In this document: in pieces, positions 36,259 to 45,177 of the stretch
Layout of the letters: each line of letters begins with the position of its first letter
Position numbering within the stretch: the stretch's first letter is position 1
Source of the DNA: Thermosynechococcus sp. NK55a
Lineage (GTDB): Bacteria; Cyanobacteriota; Cyanobacteriia; Thermosynechococcales; Thermosynechococcaceae
Length of the DNA: 64,000 bases
Direction of reading: 5' to 3'
Assembly: GCF_000505665.1 (NCBI RefSeq)
Contig: NC_023033.1
Span: 868,001 to 932,000 of the forward strand
Translations under genes and position numbers: made by a program
The notes under the pieces: model-generated
The model's input: the letters and a program-made list of their open reading frames with translations, nothing else
Told to the model about the DNA's origin: nothing
The model's database searches: none

Positions 36259-37103
36259 TGGGCATTGGGCAATTGTGGGTGGTGGGCACCCCCATTGGCA
36301 ACCTTGAGGACATGAGCGCTCGTGCCCTGCGTATTCTCAAGGAAGTGGATCTGATAGCCGCCGAGGATACACGCCACACTGGCCGCCTGTTACAGCATTT
36401 TGGCATTACCACACCCCAAATTAGTCTCCATGGGCACAATACCCAACAGCGAGTCCCCCAATTGCTTCAGCGCCTAGAGGCGGGTCAACAGATCGCGCTC
36501 GTCAGTGATGCGGGCCTACCGGGGGTGTCGGATCCCGGTTATGAATTAATTACCGCCTGCATTGCTGCAGCGATTCCCGTGACGCCGATTCCCGGCGCGA
36601 ATGCTGCCTTAACAGCTTTGATGGCCGCAGGATTACCGATGAATCGCTTTTGTTTTGAAGGGTTTTTGCCGACTAAGGGGCGCGATCGCCAGCAGCGACT
36701 AGCAGCCCTGCAACAGGAAACACGCACGATTCTTCTCTATGAAGCCCCCCATCGCTTGGTGCAAACAGTAACAGAGTTATGTCAGGTTTTGGGGAGCGAT
36801 CGCCCTGTTGTACTTGCCCGCGAACTTACCAAACGCCACGAAGAATTTTGGCGGGGAACCCTCGGTACTGCCTGCACTTATCTACAGGAGCATCCCCCCC
36901 GGGGCGAATACACACTGGTTTTAGCCGGTGCCCCTGAACATTCTCTGGCCGTGAACCCCAATTATCTCGCCAGCGAATTGGCAACACTGCTCAACCAAGG
37001 TCTTTCTCTCACCCAAGCCAGCCGTCAACTGGCGACTCTGACGGGGCTTTCGCGGCGTGACATCTATCAACTAGGGCTGCAGCTTAAACAGGAATCTCCT
37101 TAA
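36258..37103 (+). CDS. rsmI: 16S rRNA (cytidine-1402-2'-O)-methyltransferase RsmI
   Basis: RsmI 2'-O-methylates C1402 in the decoding centre of 16S rRNA. The 281-residue tetrapyrrole-methylase fold protein shows LWVVGTPIGNLEDMSARAL, IAAEDTRHTGRLL, LVSDAGLPGVSDPGYELI, PGANAALTALMAAGLP and FEGFLPTKGRDR in order. A conserved LVLARELTKRHEEFWRG follows. It is translationally coupled to cbiT by a one-base overlap. Its last 20 bp overlap the 3' end of cofG on the opposite strand. Confidence 0.95.
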   Translation: MGIGQLWVVGTPIGNLEDMSARALRILKEVDLIAAEDTRHTGRLLQHFGITTPQISLHGHNTQQRVPQLLQRLEAGQQIALVSDAGLPGVSDPGYELITACIAAAIPVTPIPGANAALTALMAAGLPMNRFCFEGFLPTKGRDRQQRLAALQQETRTILLYEAPHRLVQTVTELCQVLGSDRPVVLARELTKRHEEFWRGTLGTACTYLQEHPPRGEYTLVLAGAPEHSLAVNPNYLASELATLLNQGLSLTQASRQLATLTGLSRRDIYQLGLQLKQESP

Positions 37104-38031
37104 CCTTCTCCTGCAAGGGCCGTGGCAACCAATCCACAAACTGCGGATAAACTGGCAGTCGTGGCCCTAATTCCCATCCCCAAGCTGCTAATTGTTCCCT
37201 GAGCACTGCTAGATCGGTGTGGGGATAGTCTGGATTGACATGATCTAAGGGGACAATACCCCCCAAGTCGCGAGCGCCGGCCTCTAGGCACGCGCGAAAG
37301 ACCGCTGGTTCTGTGACTAGATTGGCAGGAATTTGAATCGTGATGTCCTCAGGCAAGAGCGATCGCGCCCACTGCACCACCTGGGGTAATTGCTCCAGAT
37401 CAAAAGGGGGTAGCCTCTCTGCCTGCTGCTGCCCAGGACTGTGGGGCTGCAGAATCACCTCCTGAATGTGTCCCCACCGCCGATGACACTCAGCAATAGC
37501 CGTGAGAGTCTCTGCCCAATCCTGGGGCGCTTCACCAATCCCCAAGAGCAATCCCGTGGTGAAGGGAATGCCCAGTTCTCCGGCCTGTTCCAGTTGGTGT
37601 AAACGAAGTTGCGGAGCCTTACTGGGGGCATGGCGATGGACACTTTGCAACAACTTGGGTGTCAACTGCTCCAGCATCAGCCCCATGGAGACATTCACTG
37701 TCTTGAGGACGGTCATTTCTGCTCGACTCAGGGGGCCCGCATTGGTATGGGGCAAAAATCCCTGATCCAACGCTAAGGCTGCTACATCATAGAGACGCTC
37801 TAACCATTTGGCACGCTGGGGACTGTTGGGGGCAACTTCGCCACTGAGAATGAGGATTTCCCGTACCTGTTGCGGATCAAGCTCTGCCAACTGTTTGGCC
37901 GCCGCCTCTAAACTCAACCAACCACTCGTGCCAATGTCCTGACGAAAATTACAGTAGGTACAGCGATTAAAACACTCATAGGTCGGCACAAGGGTGAAGG
38001 CTGGACTGTAGGTGATGGTGCGATCGCCCAT
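37084..38031 (-). CDS. cofG: FO synthase subunit 1 CofG (radical SAM)
   Basis: CofG and CofH together make 7,8-didemethyl-8-hydroxy-5-deazariboflavin (FO), the antenna of some cyanobacterial photolyases. The 315-residue radical-SAM enzyme has the cluster motif CFNRCTYCNF (Cys-x3-Cys-x2-Cys) near residue 16. It also has LILSGEVAPNSPQRAKW, NVSMGLMLEQLTPKLL, PFTTGLLLGIGE and PANLVTEPAVFRACLEAGARD. CofH is not adjacent. Its 3' end overlaps rsmI by 20 bp in convergent orientation. Confidence 0.92.
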   Translation of the reverse strand: MGDRTITYSPAFTLVPTYECFNRCTYCNFRQDIGTSGWLSLEAAAKQLAELDPQQVREILILSGEVAPNSPQRAKWLERLYDVAALALDQGFLPHTNAGPLSRAEMTVLKTVNVSMGLMLEQLTPKLLQSVHRHAPSKAPQLRLHQLEQAGELGIPFTTGLLLGIGEAPQDWAETLTAIAECHRRWGHIQEVILQPHSPGQQQAERLPPFDLEQLPQVVQWARSLLPEDITIQIPANLVTEPAVFRACLEAGARDLGGIVPLDHVNPDYPHTDLAVLREQLAAWGWELGPRLPVYPQFVDWLPRPLQEKVKEIPV

Positions 38032-38090
38032 AGGAGACTAACGAAAAAGTGCTCTTATCTCAGCATCAGCGCCCTCAGGGGGATGAGTTC

Positions 38091-38324
38091 TTAATAACGG
38101 GCGATCGCGAACACGTAGAGGGCATGGCCTGCCAACAAGGTGAACCACAGGAGCGTTACTGTCGGCATAAAAGGCACCGCCGTGGGTTGTAGCTGATGCC
38201 AAAACCAGCCACCAGAATTAAACGCAGCAAAAAGGGCAACATGGACAGCAAAATTCATGCGATCGTCCAAGCGGCGGTAGCTCGGATCGCGACGATCGGG
38301 CTTACGGGGCCAACGGGGAGGCAT
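38091..38324 (-). CDS. Small 2TM-domain protein
   Basis: This 77-residue protein starts with a basic stretch (MPPRWPRKPDRRDPSYRRLDD) rich in Arg and Pro. Two membrane helices follow, about 27-43 (VALFAAFNSGGWFW) and 53-72 (TVTLLWFTLLAGHALYVF). This matches the small 2TM-domain proteins widespread in cyanobacteria. The function is unknown. It is followed upstream on the same strand by ftrV with 9 bp between the genes, so co-transcription is likely. Confidence 0.65.
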   Translation of the reverse strand: MPPRWPRKPDRRDPSYRRLDDRMNFAVHVALFAAFNSGGWFWHQLQPTAVPFMPTVTLLWFTLLAGHALYVFAIARY

Positions 38325-38333
38325 AGAGGGTAC

Positions 38334-38579
38334 CTAAATCACTGCCAGCTCATCGGGGTGCAAATGGGCAACAAACTTGGGACTAAACCGCACTTGAATC
38401 GGGTAGTTGGGACTAATGGGACGGCCTTGCCAGTCGCTGAGAATAGCGCAAATTTCCCCTTCCATCCCTTGAATATCAAAAGGTTCATTGCGGTGATCGG
38501 GATGGTGATAGACAATGGTGGGGGTCTTGACGCGGACCCGCAGCCCAACACTTAAAGTTTGTGGCTCCATAACGCTCAT
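38334..38579 (-). CDS. ftrV: Ferredoxin-thioredoxin reductase, variable chain
   Basis: The variable subunit supports the catalytic subunit of ferredoxin-thioredoxin reductase, which passes photosynthetic electrons to thioredoxin. The 81-residue product fits the family's SH3-like fold: VGLRVRVKTPTIVYHHPDH, FDIQGMEGEICAILSDWQG, ISPNYPIQVRFSPKFVAHL and a final HPDELAVI. I start it at ATG 38579 (SVMEPQTLS) because the longer frame adds 31 residues foreign to the family. The catalytic subunit FtrC is elsewhere. Confidence 0.92.
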   Translation of the reverse strand: MSVMEPQTLSVGLRVRVKTPTIVYHHPDHRNEPFDIQGMEGEICAILSDWQGRPISPNYPIQVRFSPKFVAHLHPDELAVI

Positions 38580-38698
38580 TTGTTGTGTGCTCTCCTCGAC
38601 TGGCAGGGGTTTTATTTTTATCGTCGCATACGGACTGGCAAGGGCGATCGCCCTCGGACAATTGAAAATCAATTGTTACCATTACCCACCAACCTCTG

Positions 38699-39691
38699 TC
38701 AGTTGGCAGAGGAGATGATTGGGTGATCGAGGGGGCTGCCATTGGCACTGATTGTCATTGGTGGCATCAGGAGCAGCGAGCGCACTTGATGGCGTTTTTC
38801 GGGGCTGAGGTATTCCTGCTGGACACAGCGCCAAGTTTGCCACTGGCGTGTTTGCTCAAGGGCAATCATTTCTGCCAGGCAAGGAGAGGCTTGACGGAGA
38901 TTGAGGCCAAGTTGGGTACGGAAAAAGTCATCAAGGACAACGCCATCGTGAAGGGTCCCTAGGAGTTCTTGCAACTGCGCAAAAGCACTCACCTGTTCGT
39001 TGAAGGCGTCTCCATAGACACCGCTAAAGAGTTCCATTTGGTAGCGTACCCGTTTGGTTTGCTTGCGCAGATCGTGGAGATCTTCACCCGCCGTTTGTAA
39101 CCACTGGGGTGGGTTACTGACTGCCAAAAAGAGGGGGCGATCGCCCTGCCATTCAATAGCCACTTGCCACCCCGGATGGAGCAGGAGCTCACACACCAAG
39201 GGCAATAAAATGTCTGGGGCAATCAGTTCCGTGGGTAAGTTGGCAATTTCACGATATTGAGGGGCAGCTAGCCATTCTTCTAGACCCTGTTGCAATTTGC
39301 GATAGCGATCGCTCCGCAGCAATTGAAGCGCTTTTTGCAGCAGTTCTGCCCGCTGCTTTTCGAGCTTTTTAATGAGCTTGGCCAGTTGTTGTTGCTCACA
39401 GCGGGGCAGGTGAGGGTAATACTGCTCTTTGAGCGCCAGCATCATCACATCCAAATCCCGTACGGGACTGAGGCTGCCGGCGATCGCCCGTACCCGCTGA
39501 ATGGAGACCCCCTTGGGCAAACGTACCGTATTACAAAACACCTCCAGAGCCGTTCGCAGGCGGCGCAGACCAACGCGCATCTGATGAATCGCCTCAACAT
39601 CGCGATCGCGAATCACCCCCGGCTCGTGTTTGCTAATTTTGCGGTAGTACTTTTCAAAAGCGGCATAGGCAATATGCCCTAGGATCTCCAT
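38699..39691 (-). CDS. CHAD-domain protein
   Basis: The 330-residue helical protein carries a CHAD domain: conserved histidines and arginines appear in VEAIHQMRVGLRRLRTALEV near residue 45, SPVRDLDVMM near 80 and a later DLHDLRKQTKRVRYQMELF near 215. CHAD domains bind polyphosphate through these basic residues and often accompany polyphosphate metabolism. ATG 39691 (EILGHIAYAAFEKYYRK) is preferred; the frame continues nine codons upstream. No CYTH phosphatase or polyphosphate kinase is next to it. It lies between ftrV and sodB on the same strand with 100-200 bp gaps. Confidence 0.85.
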   Translation of the reverse strand: MEILGHIAYAAFEKYYRKISKHEPGVIRDRDVEAIHQMRVGLRRLRTALEVFCNTVRLPKGVSIQRVRAIAGSLSPVRDLDVMMLALKEQYYPHLPRCEQQQLAKLIKKLEKQRAELLQKALQLLRSDRYRKLQQGLEEWLAAPQYREIANLPTELIAPDILLPLVCELLLHPGWQVAIEWQGDRPLFLAVSNPPQWLQTAGEDLHDLRKQTKRVRYQMELFSGVYGDAFNEQVSAFAQLQELLGTLHDGVVLDDFFRTQLGLNLRQASPCLAEMIALEQTRQWQTWRCVQQEYLSPEKRHQVRSLLLMPPMTISANGSPLDHPIISSAN

Positions 39692-39822
39692 AGGACCCCC
39701 TCCCTGCTCAACGCCCAAAGGAATACCACCATCAAACTAACGTTTATTAACCAAGGTTACTTTATTTCTTAAGTTTCACTTAACCCTATTCTACCGTTGT
39801 GGCTGAATCACTGCTTGGCAAC

Positions 39823-39849
39823 AAAAAACCCCGCTCAACTGGAACGGGG
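39823..39849 (-). terminator. Rho-independent terminator after sodB
   Basis: On the minus strand CCCCG (39849-39845) pairs with CGGGG (39833-39829) around an 11-nt loop, followed directly by TTTTTT (39828-39823). It lies 50 bp after the sodB stop and is correctly oriented to end that transcript before the CHAD gene. Confidence 0.75.
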
Positions 39850-39898
39850 ATTCAGTGAAGTCATTCAGTAACAGCCAAATAGAAAAAAACTGGGAATC

Positions 39899-40501
39899 TT
39901 AGGCAGCTGCCAAGTTCTTAGCAACAAAATCCCAGTTCACCAGTTGGTTCAGGAAGTTATCAATGAAGTCGGGACGACGGTTTTGGTAGTCGAGATAGTA
40001 GGCGTGCTCCCAAACATCAATCGTCAGTAGGGGCACTTGACCGTGAACCAAGGGGTTTTCGGCATTGGGCGTTTTAGTCACTTTCAGTGTGCCAGCTTCA
40101 AGCACCAGCCATGCCCAACCGCTGCCAAATTGGGTCGCTGCGGCATTTTTGAACTGGGACTTGAATTCGTCGTAGCTACCAAAAGCACTGTTGATCCGAG
40201 CAGCCACATCACCCGTAGGAGTACCGCCGCCACCTGGCTTGAGGCTATTCCAGAAGAAGGTGTGATTCCACACTTGAGCGGCATTGTTGAAGATGCCCAC
40301 TTTGGCAGCATCGCCATAGGTCATGCGAATGACATCTTCAAGGGATTTGTCAGCGAGTTCCGTATCTTGAGTCAGTTTATTGAGGTTATCCAGGTAGCCT
40401 TTATGGTGTTTGCCATAGTGAAATTCAAGGGTTTTTGCAGACATTCCATAGGGTTCAAGGGCACCCGGATCAAAGGGAAGGGGTTCTTGTACAAATGCCA
40501 T
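39899..40501 (-). CDS. sodB: Superoxide dismutase, iron type
   Basis: SodB converts superoxide to oxygen and peroxide in the cytoplasm. The 200-residue enzyme has the metal ligands His in [16 protein letters not shown], His in [14 protein letters not shown], and Asp and His in [16 protein letters not shown] before the ligand and FGSGWAWLV are features of Fe rather than Mn enzymes. I start it at ATG 40501 ([10 protein letters not shown]); an ATG three codons upstream is also possible. It is monocistronic, ending at a clear terminator. Confidence 0.95.
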   Translation of the reverse strand: MAFVQEPLPFDPGALEPYGMSAKTLEFHYGKHHKGYLDNLNKLTQDTELADKSLEDVIRMTYGDAAKVGIFNNAAQVWNHTFFWNSLKPGGGGTPTGDVAARINSAFGSYDEFKSQFKNAAATQFGSGWAWLVLEAGTLKVTKTPNAENPLVHGQVPLLTIDVWEHAYYLDYQNRRPDFIDNFLNQLVNWDFVAKNLAAA

Positions 40502-40692
40502 AGTGTTCAATACCTCTCTGAAAGTGATGCAAGTTTAGGCTACTAGAGATCAGTCATCGCCAAAAGGCACCTAGCGGCAGTGCCCATCGCCTAATTAACA
40601 ATTCGCAATAATTATATCATCCTCCTTTCTCCTTCGGAAAAGGGCTGTGCCGCAGCATGATATGTTCAGAGGGGTTTTGGGTCTTGCGCTCT

Positions 40693-42171
40693 ATGGTTGG
40701 TTCTGTCCTGCGCCTAGATCAAGTTTTGATTCCTGAGGATGCCCCAATTCGCTTTGGTACCGACGGTTGGCGCGGCATCATTGGGGCTGAGTTTACCTTT
40801 AACCGTCTGCTGCGGGCAGCTAAGGCAGCGGCGGCAGTACTTTACCAAACCTATGGCGATGGCAGGACGCCGCGAATTATTGTCGGTTACGATCACCGGT
40901 TTTTAGCGGAACACTTTGGTACAGCCGTTGCCCAATTGCTGACAAGCCAAGGCTATGAGGTTTGGCTTTCTAACTGTGCGGCACCCACACCGGCCTTTAG
41001 CTGGGCTGTCAAAGCAGAGGGAGCCATTGGCGGCTTGGTCATTACGGCAAGTCACAATCCCGCTATCTATGCAGGACTGAAGGTGAAGGGCGCCTTTGGT
41101 GGATCAGTCCCCACACCTGTTACCCAAGCCATTGAAGCACAGTTAGCTCAAGGGGAGCCGCCACCCGTGGGGGAGGCCAAAACAGACTATCAAGTCTTTG
41201 ATCCGTGGCCCAGCTATTGTGCGGCGTTGCGCACTCATGTTGATCCCAGCCCCATTCGTGAGGCGATCGCCACGGGTAAACTGCGCGTCTGTGCCGATGT
41301 CATGCATGGGGTTGCCGCCGGGGGACTGGAGCGATTGTTGGATTGGCCCATAGAAGAGTTTCGGCGCGATCGCGACCCCCTCTTTGGCGGCGGTGCCCCT
41401 GAACCCATTGGCCGTTATTTAGCCGCTACCCAAGAACAACTGCGGCAACAGCCCAGTGCCACTCCTACGATATGTTTAGTCTTCGACGGTGATGCCGATC
41501 GCCTGGCAGTCATTGATGGCGAGGGGGTACTGTACACTGCCCAAGAAATGATTCCCATCTTGATTGACCATTTAGCACAGCACAGTCCCTATCGGGGGGC
41601 AGTGATTAAATCCATTAGCAGTTCGGATCTGGTGGCACGAGTGGCAGCCCACCATGGCTTAGCGGTGATTGAAACGCCCATTGGCTTCAAGTACATTGGC
41701 GATCGCATGCTGGCCGGCGAAGCTGTCCTCTTAGGCGGTGAAGAATCAGGGGGAATCGGCTATGGCCACCATCTCCCCGAGCGGGATGCCCTCCTGTCGG
41801 CACTGTACCTATTACAAGCCCTGGTGACCTCCGGCTTAAGCGTGGGGGAATACTATCAGCAGTTGCAGGTAACAACAAACTTTTACAGTGCCTACGATCG
41901 CGTTGATCTCACCCTCACGTCCTTGGCACAGCGGCAAAAACTAGAAGCACTCCTAGGGGAGCATCCCTTCACCCAGATTTTGGAGAGTCCCGTGAGCCAT
42001 TGGGACACCATTGACGGCTACAAGTTTCATCTGGCCGATGGCGGTTGGCTACTGATTCGCTTTAGTGGCACCGAACCTCTGCTGCGCCTCTACTGCCAAG
42101 GGAAAACCCCTGAACAGGTGCAGCGCATTCTACAATGGGCCAGTCAATGGGCAGTTGCAGTTGCTGGCTAA
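40693..42171 (+). CDS. Phosphoglucomutase/phosphomannomutase
   Basis: The 492-residue alpha-D-phosphohexomutase has all four family sites: RFGTDGWRG at the start, the phospho-serine loop VITASHNP near residue 120, the metal loop FDGDADRLAVID near 265 and the sugar loop GGEESGGIG near 355. The C-terminal phosphate-binding RFSGTEPLLRLY comes last. It likely interconverts glucose 1- and 6-phosphate, linking glycogen to central metabolism, though mannose or glucosamine phosphate cannot be excluded. ATG 40693 is preferred to ATG 40657. A sugar-type symporter gene follows 33 bp later. Confidence 0.9.
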   Translation: MVGSVLRLDQVLIPEDAPIRFGTDGWRGIIGAEFTFNRLLRAAKAAAAVLYQTYGDGRTPRIIVGYDHRFLAEHFGTAVAQLLTSQGYEVWLSNCAAPTPAFSWAVKAEGAIGGLVITASHNPAIYAGLKVKGAFGGSVPTPVTQAIEAQLAQGEPPPVGEAKTDYQVFDPWPSYCAALRTHVDPSPIREAIATGKLRVCADVMHGVAAGGLERLLDWPIEEFRRDRDPLFGGGAPEPIGRYLAATQEQLRQQPSATPTICLVFDGDADRLAVIDGEGVLYTAQEMIPILIDHLAQHSPYRGAVIKSISSSDLVARVAAHHGLAVIETPIGFKYIGDRMLAGEAVLLGGEESGGIGYGHHLPERDALLSALYLLQALVTSGLSVGEYYQQLQVTTNFYSAYDRVDLTLTSLAQRQKLEALLGEHPFTQILESPVSHWDTIDGYKFHLADGGWLLIRFSGTEPLLRLYCQGKTPEQVQRILQWASQWAVAVAG

Positions 42172-42204
42172 TCGTTAAAAAAACAATCCAATGGACAAAG
42201 CATC

Positions 42205-43638
42205 ATGCCATCAGACCCATTCAGCCAAAATTCCGCTGCCACCAGTGCCCGTCCGCCCCTTTCCCTGTGGACAAAACTTGCCTTTGGCGCCGGCGATCTT
42301 GGAACTGCCATCACTGCCAATTTACAGGTGTTTTTCCTGATGGTGTTCTTGACCAATGTGGCTGGACTCAATGCTGGCTTGGCGGGAAGCGTGCTCATGA
42401 TTGGCAAAATTTGGGATGCCATGAATGACCCGATCATCGGCTACCTGAGCGATCGCACCCCCGTGGGCAAGTGGGGACGCCGCCACATCTGGATGATGGC
42501 AGCCGCGATTCCCTTTGGCTTGAGTTTTTGCTTGAACTGGTGGGTACCAACGACGGATCAAGGGTTGCTCTTTGGCTACTACGTCCTCATTGGCCTATTG
42601 TTTAACACGTTTTACACGGCGGTAAACCTGCCCTACACTGCCCTCACACCAGAGCTCACTGAAGATTACAACGAACGCACCCATCTCAATAGTTTTCGCT
42701 TTGCCTTTTCCATTGGGGGTAGCATTGGCTCCTTACTCCTTGCTCAGGTCGTCTTCCAGAACATTCCCGATCCCCAAGCCCAATACTTGATCCTCGGGGG
42801 CATTGCCGCCGTCTTGTCTGTTTTGCCCATCTATTGGTGTGTCTGGGGAACACGGCAGCGGGTGCAAGCCTTTGAACGCGGTATTCGCAATCCTGAGCAC
42901 CGCCCCTTACCGCTGCAAACGCAACTGCGGCTGGTGTTTAGCAATCGTCCCTTTCTTTATGTAATGGGAATCTACCTGTGTTCTTGGCTGGCGGTGCAAA
43001 TTACTGCCTCGCTGATTCCCTTTTTTATTGGCGATTGGTTGCAAATGTCCGCCGCTGCCTATACCCAAGTGGCGCTGACGGTTCAAGGAACCGCGATGAT
43101 CATGCTCTTTGTCTGGAGTGCTGTGAGTCGTCGCCTGGGTAAGAAGGCAGTGTATTTCATGGGAATGAGCCTGTGGATCATTGCCCAGGGCGGTCTCTTT
43201 TTGTTGCAGCCAGGACAGACAGCGCTGGTATATGTCTGTGCAATTCTGGCGGGCTTTGGGGTTGCGACCGCTTATCTTATCCCTTGGTCAATGATTCCGG
43301 ATGTGATTGATCTGGACGAACTTGAGAGTGGCCAGCGGCGGGAGGGGATCTTCTATGCCTTTATGGTGCTGCTGCAAAAAATTGGTCTTGCCCTGGGTCT
43401 GTTCTTTGTGGGTCAGGCTTTGCAGTGGGCGGGTTACATTTCTACTGTCGCCGGTGCCCCACCCCCAGTGCAACCCCCTTCGGCACTCTTGGCAATTCGC
43501 GTTGCCATTGGACCTTTGCCAACCTTCTTTCTCATTGTGGGGATGATTTTGGCCTATCTCTATCCCATTACCCACGCTGTCCACCAAGAGATTCTTTTGC
43601 AGTTGCACGCCAGACGCCAAGGAGAGACTGAGGCATGA
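42205..43638 (+). CDS. GPH-family sugar:cation symporter (MFS)
   Basis: The 477-residue integral membrane protein has twelve predicted helices and the GPH (MelB-like) signatures. These are KLAFGAGDLGTAITANL at the start, the loop GKIWDAMNDPIIGYLSDRT with charged residues that bind the cation and sugar, GRRHIWMM, and PWSMIPDVIDLDELESGQRR. Such transporters import glycosides or sugars with Na+ or H+. Placement between a phosphohexomutase and folP suggests sugar metabolism, but the substrate is unknown. Its stop overlaps the folP start as ATGA (43635-43638). Confidence 0.88.
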   Translation: MPSDPFSQNSAATSARPPLSLWTKLAFGAGDLGTAITANLQVFFLMVFLTNVAGLNAGLAGSVLMIGKIWDAMNDPIIGYLSDRTPVGKWGRRHIWMMAAAIPFGLSFCLNWWVPTTDQGLLFGYYVLIGLLFNTFYTAVNLPYTALTPELTEDYNERTHLNSFRFAFSIGGSIGSLLLAQVVFQNIPDPQAQYLILGGIAAVLSVLPIYWCVWGTRQRVQAFERGIRNPEHRPLPLQTQLRLVFSNRPFLYVMGIYLCSWLAVQITASLIPFFIGDWLQMSAAAYTQVALTVQGTAMIMLFVWSAVSRRLGKKAVYFMGMSLWIIAQGGLFLLQPGQTALVYVCAILAGFGVATAYLIPWSMIPDVIDLDELESGQRREGIFYAFMVLLQKIGLALGLFFVGQALQWAGYISTVAGAPPPVQPPSALLAIRVAIGPLPTFFLIVGMILAYLYPITHAVHQEILLQLHARRQGETEA

Positions 43639-44477
43639 AGGGTTGGTCTGTGGGCGATCGCACCTTTGTGTGGGGAGAGCGCACCTACATTATGGGCATC
43701 TTGAATATCACCCCCGACAGTTTTAGCGATGGTGGTGACTTTTTTAATCCTGCCAGTGCCGTTGCCCATGCCCTAGAAATGGTTGCCGCCGGTGTTGATG
43801 TCATTGATGTAGGGGGGGAGTCCACCCGTCCGGGAGCTAGTGAAGTGCCCATTAGCGCTGAGTTGGCTCGGGTGCTGCCCGTGATTGAGGGCATCCGTCA
43901 GCAGTCCCAGATTCCCATTTCCATTGATACCACCCATGCGGTGGTTGCCCAGGCAGCGGTGGCAGCAGGTGCCAATATTGTTAACGATGTTTCAGGGGGG
44001 CAGGCGGATCCTGAGATGTTGGCCACGGTAGCGGCATTGGGGGTGCCCTATATCCTCATGCATCGGCGGGGAACCCCAGCCACCATGCAGCAATTAACTG
44101 ACTACGAGGATTTGATCGGCGATTTGCTTCGCTATTTTCAGGAACAAACCCAGCGGGCGATCGCCAGCGGCATTCCTCCTGAGCACCTGATGATTGATCC
44201 TGGCATTGGCTTTGCGAAAACCACGCCCCAAAACCTCACCCTTTTACGGGAATTGCCGCAATTTCACACCCTTGGCTACCCAATCCTCCTTGGCCCCTCG
44301 CGCAAACGCTTTATTGGCGATGTCCTAAACCTGCCCCATCCTAAGGACCGAGTTTGGGGTACCGCAGCAGTCTGCTGCCATGCCATTGCCCAAGGGGTGG
44401 CGATGGTGCGCGTCCATGATGTGGCAGCCATGGTGCAGGTGTGTCGGATGGCCGATGTGCTCTGGCGATCGCCCTAG
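43635..44477 (+). CDS. folP: Dihydropteroate synthase
   Basis: FolP condenses p-aminobenzoate with hydroxymethyl-dihydropterin pyrophosphate in folate synthesis. The 280-residue TIM-barrel enzyme shows IMGILNITPDSFSDGG, DVGGESTRPGA, ISIDTTHAVVAQAA, NDVSGG, LMHRRGTPATMQ, DPGIGFAKT and GPSRKRFIG. It is translationally coupled to the preceding symporter by an ATGA overlap. After it the plus strand has no further gene until 46202. Confidence 0.95.
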   Translation: MKGWSVGDRTFVWGERTYIMGILNITPDSFSDGGDFFNPASAVAHALEMVAAGVDVIDVGGESTRPGASEVPISAELARVLPVIEGIRQQSQIPISIDTTHAVVAQAAVAAGANIVNDVSGGQADPEMLATVAALGVPYILMHRRGTPATMQQLTDYEDLIGDLLRYFQEQTQRAIASGIPPEHLMIDPGIGFAKTTPQNLTLLRELPQFHTLGYPILLGPSRKRFIGDVLNLPHPKDRVWGTAAVCCHAIAQGVAMVRVHDVAAMVQVCRMADVLWRSP

Positions 44478-44510
44478 GGAGACTCCAACCATTTGAGGAT
44501 ACTAACCGCC

Positions 44511-44695
44511 ATCAGAAAATGTCGTGGTTGCAACCGCAGAAACCTTTGAGGCCCGCGGCGAAGCCACGGCTGTAGGGCTCACCCATCCTGAAGTCATTGG
44601 TGGTGCCCTGGGGGTCAGGGAGCGGATAGTGCACTTGAGCGCTTTTCCCAGGGAAATTCCCCAATCGAAGCGCCGCCGGCTTGATTAGGTAAGCC
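44511..44695 (+). mobile_element. Structured remnant resembling an IS605/IscB-type guide-RNA end
   Basis: Between folP and the ExbD-like gene lies a GC-rich, hairpin-dense scrap with no convincing gene. CCGCGGC-GAA-GCCACGG (about 44556-44572) can fold as a 7-bp stem with one mismatch and a GAA loop. AGGGC-TCACC pairs imperfectly with GGTGGTGCCCT about 30 bases later. A plus-strand frame reads ARGEATAVGLTHPEVIGGAL, a stretch I associate from memory with the ends of cyanobacterial IS200/IS605-group elements and their structured RNAs. No transposase is present and no terminal repeats could be placed, so this is at best a remnant. It could instead be the terminator region of folP. Confidence 0.35.
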
Positions 44696-45166
44696 CTAGG
44701 GGCAATTGCTGCGCCCCGGAGCAGGCACACACAGTTCCCACTCGGCATTAAAGGGTTCGTAGCCCAGGGCCACTCCCGCTCGTTCCGCTTGGTAGCGCAC
44801 CTCCTCAAAGCAGTCAAAGCCATCGGGGCGCACGGCAATGATAATGTACTCGCGATCGCTCTGACGACGTAGATTAGCCAACAAAATTGCCAAGGTGGAA
44901 GTGGGCTTGTCGAGGTCTGCTTTGGGCACAAGCACTTTTTGGGGATGCATGATCACCCCCTCGCGACGGCACTCTAAATAGCGAGGGGTACGTTCCGCAT
45001 TTTGGGCGTTTTCCCGTGCCAAAATTTGCACATTAGTGCGTTCTCGCCCAAGGCTACTGGCACTGATGATCACCACTAATAGGATCAGGGTGCCAATGGT
45101 GCAGGCCAAGATCGAGAGGAAGGGAAATAAGTCCAGTTGCAAATGGTGGGATTGACGCCGCCGCAC
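44696..45166 (-). CDS. ExbD/TolR-like membrane protein
   Basis: The 156-residue protein has a short cytoplasmic start (RRRQSHHLQLDLFPFLSIL), one membrane helix near 14-36 (LACTIGTLILLVVIISASS) and a periplasmic domain. In that domain LAILLANLRRQSDREYIIIAV and RPDGFDCFEEVRYQAERAG resemble the ExbD/TolR fold. ExbD proteins work with an ExbB channel to energise outer-membrane processes; no ExbB is nearby. It follows gatC by 11 bp and is probably co-transcribed with ycf3 and gatC. The last residues (PAPGRSNCP) run into the structured scrap at 44695, so its C-terminus may have been altered. Confidence 0.6.
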   Translation of the reverse strand: MRRRQSHHLQLDLFPFLSILACTIGTLILLVVIISASSLGRERTNVQILARENAQNAERTPRYLECRREGVIMHPQKVLVPKADLDKPTSTLAILLANLRRQSDREYIIIAVRPDGFDCFEEVRYQAERAGVALGYEPFNAEWELCVPAPGRSNCP

Positions 45167-45177
45167 AGACTGATGCC

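Noticed and set aside
44512-44931. 139-codon minus-strand frame overlapping the ExbD-like gene
   Set aside because: Half of it is a shadow of the ExbD-like gene and the rest is the structured scrap; no coherent protein.
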